Origin: Eleginops maclovinus | Taxonomy: Eukaryota > Chordata > Actinopteri > Perciformes > Eleginopidae | DNA length: 64,000 nt | Assembly (NCBI RefSeq): GCF_036324505.1 | Contig: NC_086352.1 | Coordinates: 20,429,637-20,493,636, forward strand | Direction: 5' to 3' | In this document: positions 26,896 to 39,755 of the stretch, in pieces | Position numbering within the stretch: position 1 is the first letter of the stretch | How the letters are laid out: every line of letters begins with the position of its first letter | Position numbers and translations under genes: made by a program | Notes under the pieces: model-generated | Databases searched by the model: none | The model's input: the letters and a program-made list of their open reading frames with translations, nothing else | Told to the model about the DNA's origin: nothing

Positions 26896-29800
26896 CTCTG
26901 ATTCTTAGTTTCACATGAACTCTTATCCAAGCAGAATAGTTCATGCAACTGGTGGAGTCGCCCCCTACTGGATTAAGAGATAATGCAAGTTTAAGGCACT
27001 TCTGCAGCGGCTCCACCTTTCAGACCCAGAGGTTGATGCTTGTTGTAAACGCAGTATTAAAATTGGCAATTTTTGTTAGTAGCTTACATTCTGATTAAAG
27101 CTCACACTGTTCACATATCTGAGTTAGCTTAACGAAAACACAATTGTTCAGTCAGTTTTTTTTATACTTTGATCAAATTGTTTTCTTCATTCTACATTTT
27201 TTATACAGCAGCAGAGGTAAATAGGTGGCTCAACAGTTTTACCTAGCACAATAACCCTGATTAAAATCTTCATGATGGTGGGATTTATTGCAGGCCTGTT
27301 TGCATTAGATTAGGTAAATGAGTTTAATTGCACCTGTTAATAAATAAACTGGGATGATGTTTTTTTGTCCGGCCACACAAAACACAAAGGAGCTGAGGGA
27401 GGAAGAGATAAAATATAGAAGGATTGTTTAACATTTTCTTTCGATGTCATATCACCAATCTTTCTTGAGAGACAGTAAAACTGCTCAGTCTGAGTCAATT
27501 TTATAGTTGACTGATCACCAACTGTAGTGTCTCTCCCTTCATCCTCTGATGGGCTTATCTGTGTTTATGTTTCCACACAGTATCTCCCCACACTCGTTGC
27601 TGCACGGCCTACCAGAATAATACAACTGCAAAACTGCCCCCCTTACTGCCAAGGCTGAGGCTCTAAAGAGACGAAGAGTGCACTCCCCCCAAGGTCCATC
27701 ACAATTAAACATATCTCTTAATCTCTCTCTGTGTGATGCTAAATCAGTCAATATGTTTTTCCCTTCAGGTATGGCTCGCTGTTTAAATTGCTTTTGTAAT
27801 TAAGGAAATATTCAACAAACACCAGCTTTAGGATGCTGTGCTCACAGCTGCGGTGCAGAAGAAAAGGGTTTAAACAAAACATGTAATCATTTGAGAGGGA
27901 TGGGAAATGATCCACAGTAAACAACAAGTGCAGTTGCATTAAAACAATGTTGATGCATGGCTATTGTAGCTAATTGAGTATCAGAATAACTCAACAAAAC
28001 ATTCAACAAACAGCTTGTGTTGTTTAGGATGATGTGTTTGCACCATTTTACAAATTAAGAATAAAGTAGCATGTCTATTTATTAAAGAGCACAAAGTTGG
28101 CCTTATTAGCACAAACTATGATATGCTTCCTTGTTGTCTATAGACTTTAAGGGGTAAAGTAATTTATCTTCCCCCTGTCAGCCTTGTGCAAACAAGTCTA
28201 TTCTGCACACTCAGTGGAGCTCATCATAATTTATTGGAGGAAGATTGTGCATTATCCTCCAGCATAGTAACATTACATGAGGCACCTAACCATAGCTGTT
28301 GTCAAGAGGTTGAACCCATCTACACATTCATAAATACCACCTCATTGTGTGCCAGGGGTTTGATGGGTTAATATATCTGGTGTATTCTTTTAAATAACAA
28401 GCCCCAGGGTCGACCGTGAAGTTCGTGATGATCATCTGTCCTGTAAGTGTGCTTTAACAACATGATCTCACCCGTGGGCTCGGTCATTAGGATTCAGTCC
28501 CTTCTCAGAGACTAATTTATCCATGCCACAAGGTCTTTTACGACAGTGCAGTGTCAAGTCATTTAAATGTCAAAACAATGCCTTGACTGTTATTTTACTT
28601 TAGAGGGCAAAATCATTTGCTTCAGAGCGAACGTTTAATTCCATTTTACAAGCCTGACCATGAGCTTAAATGTAATTAGCATTTCCCCTTGTTTTATATT
28701 AACTTTACAGGAGAGAGACACCCATCCAACACTTTTATGCTTCTCAATGACTAAGTGTGGACAAGGTTTGTGATTAAGTATTGTAATTAATCAATCTGTT
28801 TCATGGTGTTGTTTACTTCAACGTGCCTCATCTGCTTGTCTAATTAACAGTTTTGCTTTCCTTGATAACCTCCTGTTCAGGCATAAATAACAAGAATGTT
28901 TCACCATCAAGTTCATTTTTGTCAAAGCGTACCTTTTTCTTTCCTCACAATCTGTACTAAATATAATCGTCTCAATCTTTTGGCACTCAATTCAGATCAG
29001 GAAATATTACATTATTTCAGTAACCAAACACGCACAATGACAAATGTGGAGAAACAAGTCATAGGGGACTTATCAGACAACACTGGGCAAGAAAGGCAAC
29101 ACACACACACACACTCCAAGAGAACATATAGTATATGTAGCTCAGAAGCGCACCCCGCAATGTATTCAATTTAATAATTAAATGAATAAATAAAAAGGCT
29201 TTTGGGGCGGGAAAAAACAGGAGACATTTTCTGAAAAAGCTAGCAAACCATTCAGTCAGCTTGGATTTAGGTGTCATAGTTTTGTTGTAATGAGAATTTA
29301 TCTTATTTTAAAGCACTTAAAAACGTACCCTCGTGCAATTACGTAAAACGTCAGAGTGACGGATGGCGCATGCAGCGTATTTGGGTTTTCTCGTTTTTGA
29401 CTGAAGCAGGTTTCCAGGCTATGCGACGAGTAGCGGCGCTAATCTTCACAACCTCTTCACACTTGTTCAGCTTGTGTCAACAGCACTGTGAGTCAGTTAG
29501 CCATTCATATGCTGCTACAGATGGTCTCATCCCTCTTCTTCAGCTCTGCTGCTGACATGATTCATGGGGCTCTGTGTCTTGATTTAGGGTCTCTTTTTAT
29601 ATTTCTTCTTGCCCACAACAGAGAAGCATTTTTCCAAGACACGCCTGAGGCAATGACCCTGCTCTGCCTGGCTAACAGAGAAAAAAAGATCTTCTGGGCA
29701 AAACTGGACACACAAACACGTTCATATCAGTTCATACTAGCTTGTATAGTCAAAGCTAAATGAGTCAACGTCTGTTTGTCTTTCTCACAAACACAAAATA

Positions 29801-30228
29801 GTCAACAACAAAATCATTATCCAAGCTTATTTTGAGACCCAAAATGTCGCAAAAAAGCATCCTTTTGTGCAACAGGAGGGTCTTAGGCAATTTATTTACA
29901 CACTACTCCATCCTTTACTTTCCACTTCTGTTATTGCTCTGCTATTATTTCTACTCCCAAAGTCAATTGAATAAGCCCATCGCTTAAAATTAAACCAGCA
30001 GTCACCTGTGATTGTTTTTCCACTCAATCTGAGTTTGTTGAATTTGTATAATAATAACCTTGCGTGTTTCTTTCCATCAATTTTCCTCCAATTCAGTCTC
30101 CATAGGCTTCAGATTGCCCTGTCAGAAAGGACTATAGTAAAAGACTGTGCACACCACTTCCTTATCGCTACCAGTAAATTACTTCAGGATCAGATACAGG
30201 CTGCCAACTCGCAGAAACTCCACTCACC

Positions 30229-30303
30229 AGACACAGAGAGGGAAAGGGAGAGGGAGATAGAAAAGAGGGAGGAAGAAAAAAAAAGTGTGAAGACAAGAGG
30301 AGA
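30229..30303. repeat. Short polypurine tract
   Basis: GAGAGGGAAAGGGAGAGGGAG and a following GA-rich stretch in intron 6. Low complexity. Confidence 0.8.
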
Positions 30304-31319
30304 GTTTTCCTGTGGAGACTGATACCTTCAGCTGCTCTCAAAGGTCATCTAATGTTATCTAAAGATCATCTTCAGTCACCAACACTCGTCTTTTCACACT
30401 ATGCTCAGCAGCTGGAGTCAAGCACCTGTCAATCAAAAATCCATAACCTGCAGCGACAACAAATGGGCTTTCGCTTCCCAATGTAATCAACTGTTGTTTT
30501 AACATAAACAATGAATAAAATGACTGAAAGCATGAGGAACAAATATAACCTGGAGGAGTTTGTAAAATATATTTTTGCCATTGCTGTTTAATGGGCTGTG
30601 TTACTGTTTATTTTTAAATGTATGCAAATGATCATCGATTCCAGCCCTATTTTCATGTCCAGCTTCACTGTGGTCTGTTTGTTTGAACAACAGGTTTTCT
30701 TAGTTGAAACTGACTCGCATGTTATTAAATATTCTACATCGTGAATTATTAAAATGTAAGGTCTGCATGAGGAGATAAATCGAAACACATAAATGCTATA
30801 AATGATTGAAAAATATACAAATGTACTCAAGCATTTTTTTCTTGTTTCCCTTTACTTGTATTAACTTAAATGTAATATTTGTATCTGATTAGGGTTTTTT
30901 TTAATCATTGTCTTTAATTACCATTAAACTAAAGGGAAGCAGATAAAAGCTTATGTTACACAAATCCAAGGAAATAAACACATAATTTATGGTTATCTTA
31001 TTACAATCTGTTGTGTTACTAACAGGTGATGTTGCTCATATGATTTTCTTTATTTTTTTCCTGGTGACCATTGTCATATCATGAGGTTTGCCCTGCTTGC
31101 TGGGGTCAGATAGAGTAAGTGGCCTCAGAGACTGGTCAATTTAGCATCTTGTGGTGTGCAGGTATGATTAAGCTGGCGGCGAGGCATCAGGATGCAGGCG
31201 CTGTTTTTCACACGCGCCGAGGGACACTTTCACTGCCTCCTCTCCTCTCTGCAGCATTGTGGGGAACAGCTCCAGTCTGCTGGAACCGAGCAGATGGTGA
31301 ACGTATGCGGCGCTCATGC

Positions 31320-31361
31320 ATGTCATCATCACCTTCATTAGCTGAAGGTGACATATGACAT
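31320..31361. repeat. Hairpin in a CpG-richer intronic segment
   Basis: TCACCTTCA (31329-31337) pairs with TGAAGGTGA (31343-31351) across a 5-base loop. After a small internal loop, ATGTCAT (31320-31326) pairs with ATGACAT (31355-31361). Sixteen pairs in 42 bases. Confidence 0.65.
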
Positions 31362-32142
31362 CATCTGGCCCGTGTGCATTAAGGGGGCCAGAAAATAGTT
31401 GTTTTCTTCTTTTTATTGCAGCATGGTTCAAGGTTGTTGATGGGAGGTATTGTGAGTAATCACAATCTTCCCCCCTCCTTGCACACACACACACGTTCTG
31501 CCGGCTACTCCTCCTTCCCCAGCCTCTCCCTTGCTCCCACCTCCCAGCATTAAGGTAAATAAGGGCTTCCAGCAGAGAGCCAATGAGCACGGGCCACTGA
31601 GCAGAGATGCATGTTTGTGTTGCCTTCCTCCCAGGACCCTGCTCGTTTATCTTGGCTGTCAGGTAAAGGGCAGACTCAGAGAAGGTGAAACTTTTTTTTT
31701 TTTAATAAGGCCGACTCAGTTTCCATAGAAACTGCAGGACAACATTAGAGGGACAATGATAAGAGAGCAAAGTCTGGTCTCAGGGCATCCCACTGTGTGC
31801 CATTGTTGCTGGAGACATTTGTGTTGATGTCAGAGAAATAAAAGAGCTATTTAGATTTATTAGGGAGCCTCCAGACACAGACCTTTTTACTGTAGCAGGG
31901 GAGATTAATGAGAGCATATTCACACCTAGCTGCAGCTTAGGTCAGGAGCTAAAAGGTGCTTACCACTTATGAAGAGGTGCTGAGTCTTCTCAGGGTACAA
32001 ATTCCCCCGATAAGAAAATAAAAGACCTCCAAAAGGCAGTAATGCTTTTTTTTCATCTTGATTTGTATGTTTACATTATCATAGCACCAGATGCAGTAGA
32101 GGGGACTTATTGCTGAAGTCTGTCTGTTTAAGTTTTTTCGAC

Positions 32143-32173
32143 ATTATATATATATACACATACATACATACAC

Positions 32174-32204
<31 letters not shown>

Positions 32205-32205
32205 G
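32143..32205. repeat. AT-rich TATA/TACA simple repeat
   Basis: An imperfect TA dinucleotide tract with interspersed ACATACATACA units in intron 6. Confidence 0.9.
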
Positions 32206-33634
32206 GGATCTGATACTGCATATTGTAATATTAAAACATTATATGGATGATTTCAGGCACATTTCCTAACTTTATTCAGTAATAAACACTAAAACACTGA
32301 ACAGCATAAGAGTTGTCTTCAGAACCTGTCAATTTTCTAAATGCGAGCTACCTACGCATTCAGAAAATACTCCAGGCTAAAAGTGCATAAAGAAGAAACA
32401 AATTGCACAGGTAATGAAAACTTAATGACTACCACATTTTTCACTCTGTGGCAGTAAATGGGAAACATGTTTAGTTAACAAATGAGTGGAAAATCAAAGG
32501 AACAGAAGCTACCACACGCATTGTCAAAAGCCTGCAGCCGTGAGATAAACCGAGACAATGATACAAAGATATGAGAGACTCTGTTTCCAGCCACTCTCCG
32601 GCAAAAGAGAAATTAAGTCTCTTCTGGAGCAGAACCCAAGATGGATACGGTCCACATGTAGCCATAAAGTTGATGTGAAATAAGGAGCTTTTGATAAGAT
32701 GGCACACAACTCTTATTATTGTGCAGACATGCAGGAAAGTGTTGAATTCCACATTAGGCATGTTATTCTGCATTCAGCCGACATTGTGATTGTCTCAATA
32801 ACAGAGAAAAATACTTAGGGGAATGCACTACGGACTCCATACACAGAACAAATCAAGAAAGCAAATATCAGGAGCCTTATTGCCGACGTCCATTACTAAA
32901 ATTGCTCTATTAGTCTATTGTTTACTGCCATGTAGTTCAGAACTATTCCAGCTATAACTGTGGGAAACAGCTTTTGTTCTCAGAACAATATTGCCATGTC
33001 CTTGTGATTAAATCAACTTTTTGTCAGCACCTAAAATTCCTTAACAGTCTTTTATAGCAAAACAAATAGACCCCGCTCACGCAGAGGGTTTTTCTCATCA
33101 AAGACTCGCTACCTTTGCTCCCTCTTTATGAGCATCAACTTCACATTTTTTCCAACTCTTTGTTCCCCGTTTTTCTGCAGCCTCTGATTTATATCTGAGG
33201 TAAAGAGGAAGAGTGCTCCGCGGGGACAGTGTGCCTGCCGGTAGACTGAGGCAGGCCGATATCACACACAAGGGTGAGGGTGTGTGCTCTGACAGCTCAT
33301 CAGTGGACAATAAGGCCTTGGCTGTTAATGTCCTGCTACCTGGCATGCTGCAGGGTCACAATCTGCTCCAGATGCTGGAGGCAGGCGTCCAACTCGTAGT
33401 GGTGGAGGGGGGAAGCAAAGGGGAGTGGATACACTGAAAAATGAATGGGATTTACTGTCTCTTCTGCACAGTGGTCTCGCTGGCAGTTACTGTAGCAACA
33501 TCAGGGAAAATCTCTGAGCACAATAAATGAAATTTCTCTTTTCCAGAGAGCTCGATTGCTCTGCACAGATACATTTTCAATCATGCATAATTCGAGATGG
33601 GTGGGGGAGAGAGGGGGGGGGCTGAAGCAGACAG

Positions 33635-33636
<2 letters not shown>

Positions 33637-33681
<45 letters not shown>
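33637..33681. repeat. (AC)22 microsatellite
   Basis: A pure AC run in intron 6, preceded by a G-rich segment (about 33597-33621). Confidence 0.97.
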
Positions 33682-33682
<1 letters not shown>

Positions 33683-36198
33683 CTATATGTGCATACAAGA
33701 GGGAATTATGAACTCAATTTAGTCAGCCACACAGAGTTCTTGATTCTGTCACTTGGGATAATCGTCAGGATGTGGTACTCTGACCAAGCCCCTGCTCTAA
33801 ACCCAGGCAGGATATAAGGTCATGTTGGAGTGGAACTCTAGCCATGCAGCACCCAGCCCTCAAGTGCTCCAGTGGTTTTGTGGTTATCTGCAGTAGCCAG
33901 CCGTCGCAATACAGAGGAATTCTTCAAGAACGTCCCCTCTCCCCTTTCTCTCATCTTTTGCTCATCCATCTAAAAGAACTGTCCGATCGCCACACCCATC
34001 TCTATCCTGTTTCTTTTGTCTACTTCCAGCTTGTGTTCATTTTTTAATAAATGTTTGTTGCTATTGTTGTCTACCAAGAGATTAACACCTAGAATGAGTC
34101 AAAACAAAACTATTATGGTTTGTGTTAAGAGTCAGAGTACACTTACAACTAACTAAATTACCCAGTGTGTTCCCAGGCTGTAAGAGAGAAAAACATCTGC
34201 TATAATTATATTCAACTTTGAAGGCTACAGAGTTCATAAAGTACGGAGGATTGTATACCACAGTCATGTTTTCTGCAGGGGATGGAAGGAAACAACTCTC
34301 TTACTTTCTCGCATGAGAGTGACTAAGAGGACAGCTATGCATAATATATTTGACAGTGCATGTTTAAAAGGTTATTCCTTTCCGTTTAAAATTAGGTCAG
34401 TTCATAACTGCAAACCAATGTATGTGGAGGCGGTGAGACTTGATGTTCTGCAGGGTGTCTGTTTATCACTTAAATTTGGTTCATGTCTGTCACTGTCAGG
34501 GACAACGTGGATAAGAACCACCAGTACACGGCATACATCAACCAAACAGATGCAGAGAGAAGCAGTGGAGGGATCAGCTACCTGCTGTGTTTCAAGAGCA
34601 GAGCTCCACCTGCTGGTCACAGAGAGCTACAACGGTACTAAAGCAGGTCTGAGGAACCGTTGTTAGATTTACGACTATAATGACCAGAGTCATTTTACTG
34701 AATAGGCACTACAGCTTTGCCAGGAGTTTTATCAATGGAGGAAGAGTGGGCATTTATATTTGCAGTGAAAAAAGATAACCAGCAGTTTTGTATGCTTATT
34801 TTAGCATCATAAGGAGAAAGTTTGATATAAAGCACTAATTAACTCTTGTTTTTGTTAAACTGTCGAAATAACTTGTTCCTCTACCAAACTGCCAGAAACA
34901 AACAAAGCAATTTCATATGAGTAAATATGAGAAATGTCATGTTTTTATTGTATACGAGCTATGTGTCAACAATGATATTGTTGATTTTGGACTTGGTTAG
35001 GTAGTATTTTGTAAAAATAACTCCAGTTTTCAGCAGTTTTCTTAGATAACTTCAAGAGAAATAATTAATCTCCAAGAGCACTTGTAAAAAAACATATATA
35101 TTAACAACCATTTTTAAATTAAACTAGTAAATGGTCGTTGCTCTGTTTGAATTTTCACAAGTTAAAAAAGTTAGAGCGAATATATATTTTATTAGGACAG
35201 CATGTGTGGGTTTTGCAGCAGTGAGGCCAGACAGCCCTCTGATGAGGAAGCATGTTCCCGTGCAGCCTCGGATAACCTAAGCTCTTGATGCTTCCTCAGT
35301 GGATTCCTATTAGAAGAGCTTAAAAGCTGTCATTTCAGTTAAGCCAAGGCAAATCACCTGAGCTTCACGTCTAATGGGGGGGGCACCGAAATGAGACTAA
35401 TGATGAAAGAGGCATATCAGAAAAAAGTAAAAAATGTATGAGAGAGCGCAGCATAGACCTCTATTTACAGAATGACCCCTGTCCTCTGCCGACTGGCCCC
35501 TCATTGAGGAGAGGTCTGAACTCAAGGGCTCTTATTACCATGTGATTAACCCCTGCAGAATTAACCGGGCAGAAAGGGACACAGAAAGGTTAAAGGTCAG
35601 TGCCCAGACATCTACTCCAGCATGAAGGGTGGCCTATTAAACAGAAGGCCACGCTTAATTCTGCCCACCTGCCTTCAAGCATATTTTCAATACTGTAGCA
35701 TTTATCCCACATTACTCATCCCTCCCTTAAATTTCAACAGCATGCAAGGTCAGTTGCCTTATTATCGTTTAAAATAAAAAAATAAAAACCTTTGTATTCA
35801 ATTAGAAAAAGGCTCTTCGAAAACATAAACACACTGCCAAACACCTGGTGTGTGTTGGTAGCCGTGAGACAGACTGCAGGTGGGGATGAATTAAAGTCAG
35901 TCTGCGCCCGAGGAGGTAATCATGAATAACACATCACACACATACACAGTAAGGCCGCAGCTTTTTAGCACTGCTGTTACTCTGGTGGCTGTCCCTCATT
36001 GTCAGGGAGAAAATAATATAATAACAAACATTCCTTTGCGCAGGCTCACATAAACATTTTAAAAACAAGTGTCAAACTGAAATAATAAGTTAAAGTGTTG
36101 AAACTGATGAGGATCCCTGCAAACCCTCATCTAATAAAAGTTTGTCTTTGTCAGTCTGTTGATCCGACAGAGAACAAGACAACCTAGCAACCCTTCTG

Positions 36199-36200
<2 letters not shown>

Positions 36201-36291
<91 letters not shown>
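36201..36291. repeat. (TG)45 microsatellite
   Basis: A pure TG run in intron 6. It reads as (CA)n in the gpc5 pre-mRNA. Confidence 0.97.
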
Positions 36292-36292
<1 letters not shown>

Positions 36293-37408
36293 TATCCATG
36301 ACGGATGGAGAAAGCATGTGGGAATGTGTTAACCTTTCTGCTGAGACAGGGCCACCCCTCCAACCGAAAAAAAACACAGTCACTTCCAGATTGATCCAGT
36401 TTGAGGGGTGTTTCGCTGTTTTACTTGTTTTTGTCTCTCACTACAGTGACATAAATCAAAACAACTTTTTAATCAGTGTTGAAGTGTGTAACACAAGGGC
36501 CAACAAACCCTCCAAGGGATTACAGGAGCACTTGTATTTGAAAGAGGCTCTTTGTAGTGATGAACACGGAGAAATATCACCCACTTCTGCAGCTCCCTTC
36601 AGCTCAGGAGACTTTTAGCATCCAAATTCATTTTTATAGCTCTAAACGTCAATGTTTCTCTATAGCTTATTAGTATCTATTGGATGTCTAAATCTGGAAT
36701 TTTCAGAGCTTAAAAACTCTACTAACAAGTCAACAATTTGGCATGAAACTACTAAATAGATATTATTGAAAAGGCAAAAGCAATGTTGCAAGGCATTAGA
36801 TACAGACCTCTGGTGAAGACAGTTCTGATGGTACCACGATAGTATACAGAGGTGTGATATCCAGGTCTTTGCTCTGCATCTATTGTAAATTTGATATTTT
36901 GTTTCTGCATCATTCACCAGCTTCAATTTAAAGCAGAGACTCAGTGTGGGATCATTGGCTGACAAAACTGTTAATAAGCCATAATACTAATCAGAAAATA
37001 TAATGTCCAATCTTTTTTTTCCTCCCATTCTGAATGTCATGGCGAGGGATGCACCAGAGAGAGAGACTGAGAGAAAAAATGTGTTTACCAAGTGTCCCCT
37101 GAAGCGAGACCCCATCATCCACATTCACACAGACCTTGAGATGAAAGCAGCTTGTGTTCTTCCTCTATGATCTCATCTGATTGCTCTTTATCTTTTTGTT
37201 TACCAGGGACGCAGATGAGGAGGTGCATTAAAATCTCCCTTCAATCTCAGACTCCTGTGCCATGTTTTTTGTGGCTGTCCTTTTTTTTTTTTTTGTTAAA
37301 TAAGACAAAGCTCTGCTGCTTCCACTTCTTTCAGACCATAAAACAATCTGCGGCAGCACACACAAAGAGACATTGTTTAAAGTCTTCCGAACACATTCAA
37401 ATGTACAG

Positions 37409-37541
<133 letters not shown>

Positions 37542-39001
37542 GAACCAATCGTTTAAAGTCTCAGAGGCCTCGATAAGCTTCTGTAAATCAGCCACCATCC
37601 GGCAGTGAGTTTTATTCCCTCTCTCTCAGTGGATGTTGGGTTATGACCCGTAGGCAGGAGGTTATTTATTGCTTTTGTCTCAGCCTGTGTTGACTCCCAG
37701 CCACTCATCTATGGTTCTAGGCTAATAGAAAGCAGCACAGGGTTGTAGATCTGCAGGAAGCCTGCTAAGCTGCAGGGCCGCAGCTCGATAGCCTCCTCAG
37801 AGCCTCGTCTCCCCAGTTTCTTAATGTCTCGCAATTCCCCTTAGCTTTCATCATCAGTTTTTTTGGGTAATGAACAAGTCAAAATGAGAACCTATGGGTG
37901 AGCGAGTCCCTATAAATAAGTGTGAGAGTCAATGAGGAAAAGAGGAAGGCAGGTAAGGAGAGCTGAGAGAAGCCCGCACAGACCATAAACATTTTTCCCG
38001 GAGGCGGCTTGCAAAGATGACAGACAGTCGGCAGCCTGCTGGCCTGCCTCTCTCGCCAGCACATAAGAAGCATCTCTATTCTCAGAGATGGCTGCCTGCT
38101 TTGTAATGGAAACTTGAGGTGTTATGTTGGAAAAAAACAAAAGATAAAAAGTGTAAATTGGCAACGGCAGAATGAAACTTAACCTTGATACTCGGTCTCC
38201 ATAGTAATGAAGAGCAACATCTCACATACTTCAAACTGTCTCTGGTTGCTATGAAGGCTGTGAAAGACTTTCTTACCCCAGTCCTCCCTCCTTTTTTATA
38301 CCTTCACACAGCTGCTGTGAAACGATCTCAACAAGACTGTCATCCTTTACAATGGGCCGTCTAACCTGAACTGGCAACTTCCACCTCACTGTTGTTTGAA
38401 ATACGGGTCGACTTGCCATTTTTAGAGCGCTGACAGCTGCTGACAGTTAAGAGGAACCACCACAGACTGCGGATATATGAGGGGGTCCTTGAGTGATGAC
38501 AGCATGGTAAGATGGAGAGTCGTGATGTAATGGAGACAAGGCCGCTGACTGATATTACCACAGAGACCAGTTTGTCCGCTCCAGTTCACAACCATTCATA
38601 TCCAAGATCTATGTCTGAGAGCACTAACGGTTAATACATGAATCCTACATCGGTGTCATCCTGTTTCTATGGGCACTGTGGTATGTGAAGGGTGTGTGTG
38701 CATTAGATCAGGGTCAAATGGTTTGCAAACAGCCTTTACTCCAGGTCATGCGGGATGTATCTGGAGCTGAAACCCTTCAAAGGTAAGCCCTTTAAATGCA
38801 ATATGTATAGTTGTTGGATGTCTATGTGTTGAGTCCGGGTCTGAATTTTCAGTTGTCTACCAGAGCTACAGGTCACTGCTTTAAAATTGTAAATGCTGAA
38901 TCAGTGATACAGACGGATGGGTGTAATGTTACCTTCATCCTTTACTTTTTGAAACACAGGGAAATAAAAAATATATTTGTCAATGAAAAAGAAAAACCTT
39001 C

Positions 39002-39046
39002 TGCCATTGTGGTAGGTGACCGCCTACCATTATGGCACCTACCACA
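39002..39046. repeat. Two overlapping, mutually exclusive hairpins
   Basis: Fold 1 pairs 39002-39016 with 39023-39037 (15 positions, one mismatch and one wobble, 6-base loop). Fold 2 pairs GTGGTAGGTG (39009-39018) with CACCTACCAC (39036-39045), extended by one pair. GGTAGG is shared, so only one can form at a time. It lies about 360 bp inside intron 6 from the exon 6 donor. Confidence 0.7.
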
Positions 39047-39408
39047 TATATTACTTTGTCAATCAAATATATATCACTTCATTTAAACAAGATTTACCCA
39101 AAAAAATATGCACAATTGCACAATATTACTTCATTAAAAAAAAAAATCGAATCTAAAAAAAAGGGAACTATTAATGTAAAAGTAACGCTTACTTGAAATA
39201 AGAAAGACCAAAATAATCTTTGGCATTACTGAAAAGTCCATTCTCAGTGTATTGGATCAGGACTGGCTCCAAAGAAGTTTTTACAAATATAGCTTAAAGA
39301 GAATTACCCCTTCAGCAGAGGAATGTAAAAAATTGCCTTCTTCTGTCACAGTGAATGTCAAACATCCACATGTTTTAAGTGAAAACCCTTGACTTTAAAC
39401 ACACAAAC

Positions 39409-39534
39409 CTTTTTACGATGTCGGTTCCATTCCAGCAGGCATGCCCATCACCGGAGGCCAGCTCACTCACACACAGCTGATCGGCCAGGCCACCGTAGAA
39501 TGTACGGTAGAGACGTAGGCTGTTTAGAAAGTCC
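39409..39534 (-). CDS. gpc5: gpc5 exon 6: FYGGLADQLC block
   Basis: The exon is 126 bp, starting in phase 2 (CTTTTTCAG|GGACTT) and ending in phase 2 (GTAAAAAG|GTTTGTG). It encodes DFLNSLRLYRTFYGGLADQL, then CVSELASGDGHACWNGTDIV, then K. The last two of the 14 core cysteines are here (QLC and ACW). A third potential sequon, N-G-T, follows CW. The motif agrees residue by residue with GPC5 and is clearly different from the corresponding GPC3 segment, which makes it the best paralogue discriminator in the window. The upstream intron is 90 bp and the downstream intron 22.9 kb. Confidence 0.97.
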
Positions 39535-39624
39535 CTGAAAAAGTGGGGGGGTACGCAGACGTAACTAAAAGTAGACTTAATATCTCCTAATATCACAAAA
39601 TCTTTCTTTCTTTCCCCCACTTAC
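39535..39624 (-). other. gpc5: gpc5 intron 5, minimal 90 bp
   Basis: This GTAAGT...TTTTTCAG intron is at the small end for teleosts. It has a pyrimidine-rich end (CCCCCCCACTTTTTCAG in transcript sense). Both flanking exon phases require it. Confidence 0.93.
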
Positions 39625-39755
39625 CTCCTCCTCACAGCGAGCGAGTCCCCAGACACTCTGACAGAGGCTTTAAGAGGGATGGAGTCCCTGCTGCTGTGCT
39701 GGAGGCTGACTGACTGCGCTGGCTTCCTGCTCGGTGGTCCACACAGTTTGTGCAA
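39625..39755 (-). CDS. gpc5: gpc5 exon 5: variable linker with convertase-site region
   Basis: This 131-bp exon starts in phase 0 after GGGTAATAG and ends in phase 2 at GAGGAG|GTAAG. It encodes LHKLCGPPSRKPAQSVSLQH, then SSRDSIPLKASVRVSGDSLA, then V-R-R-R, with the last Arg completed by exon 6. It has one core cysteine (KLCG). In length it matches the human exon (44 codons including the split one) but it is poorly conserved, as expected for the protease-exposed loop of glypicans. Where human GPC5 has R-P-V-R after the Cys-Gly, this protein reads P-P-S-R-K, so a canonical RXXR is missing. The acceptor tract is mediocre but the reading frame is fixed by both neighbours. Confidence 0.9.

Noticed and set aside
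31168..31590. A 140-codon minus-strand open frame
   Set aside because: It overlaps the CpG-richer segment, which explains its length. The peptide has no recognisable motif.
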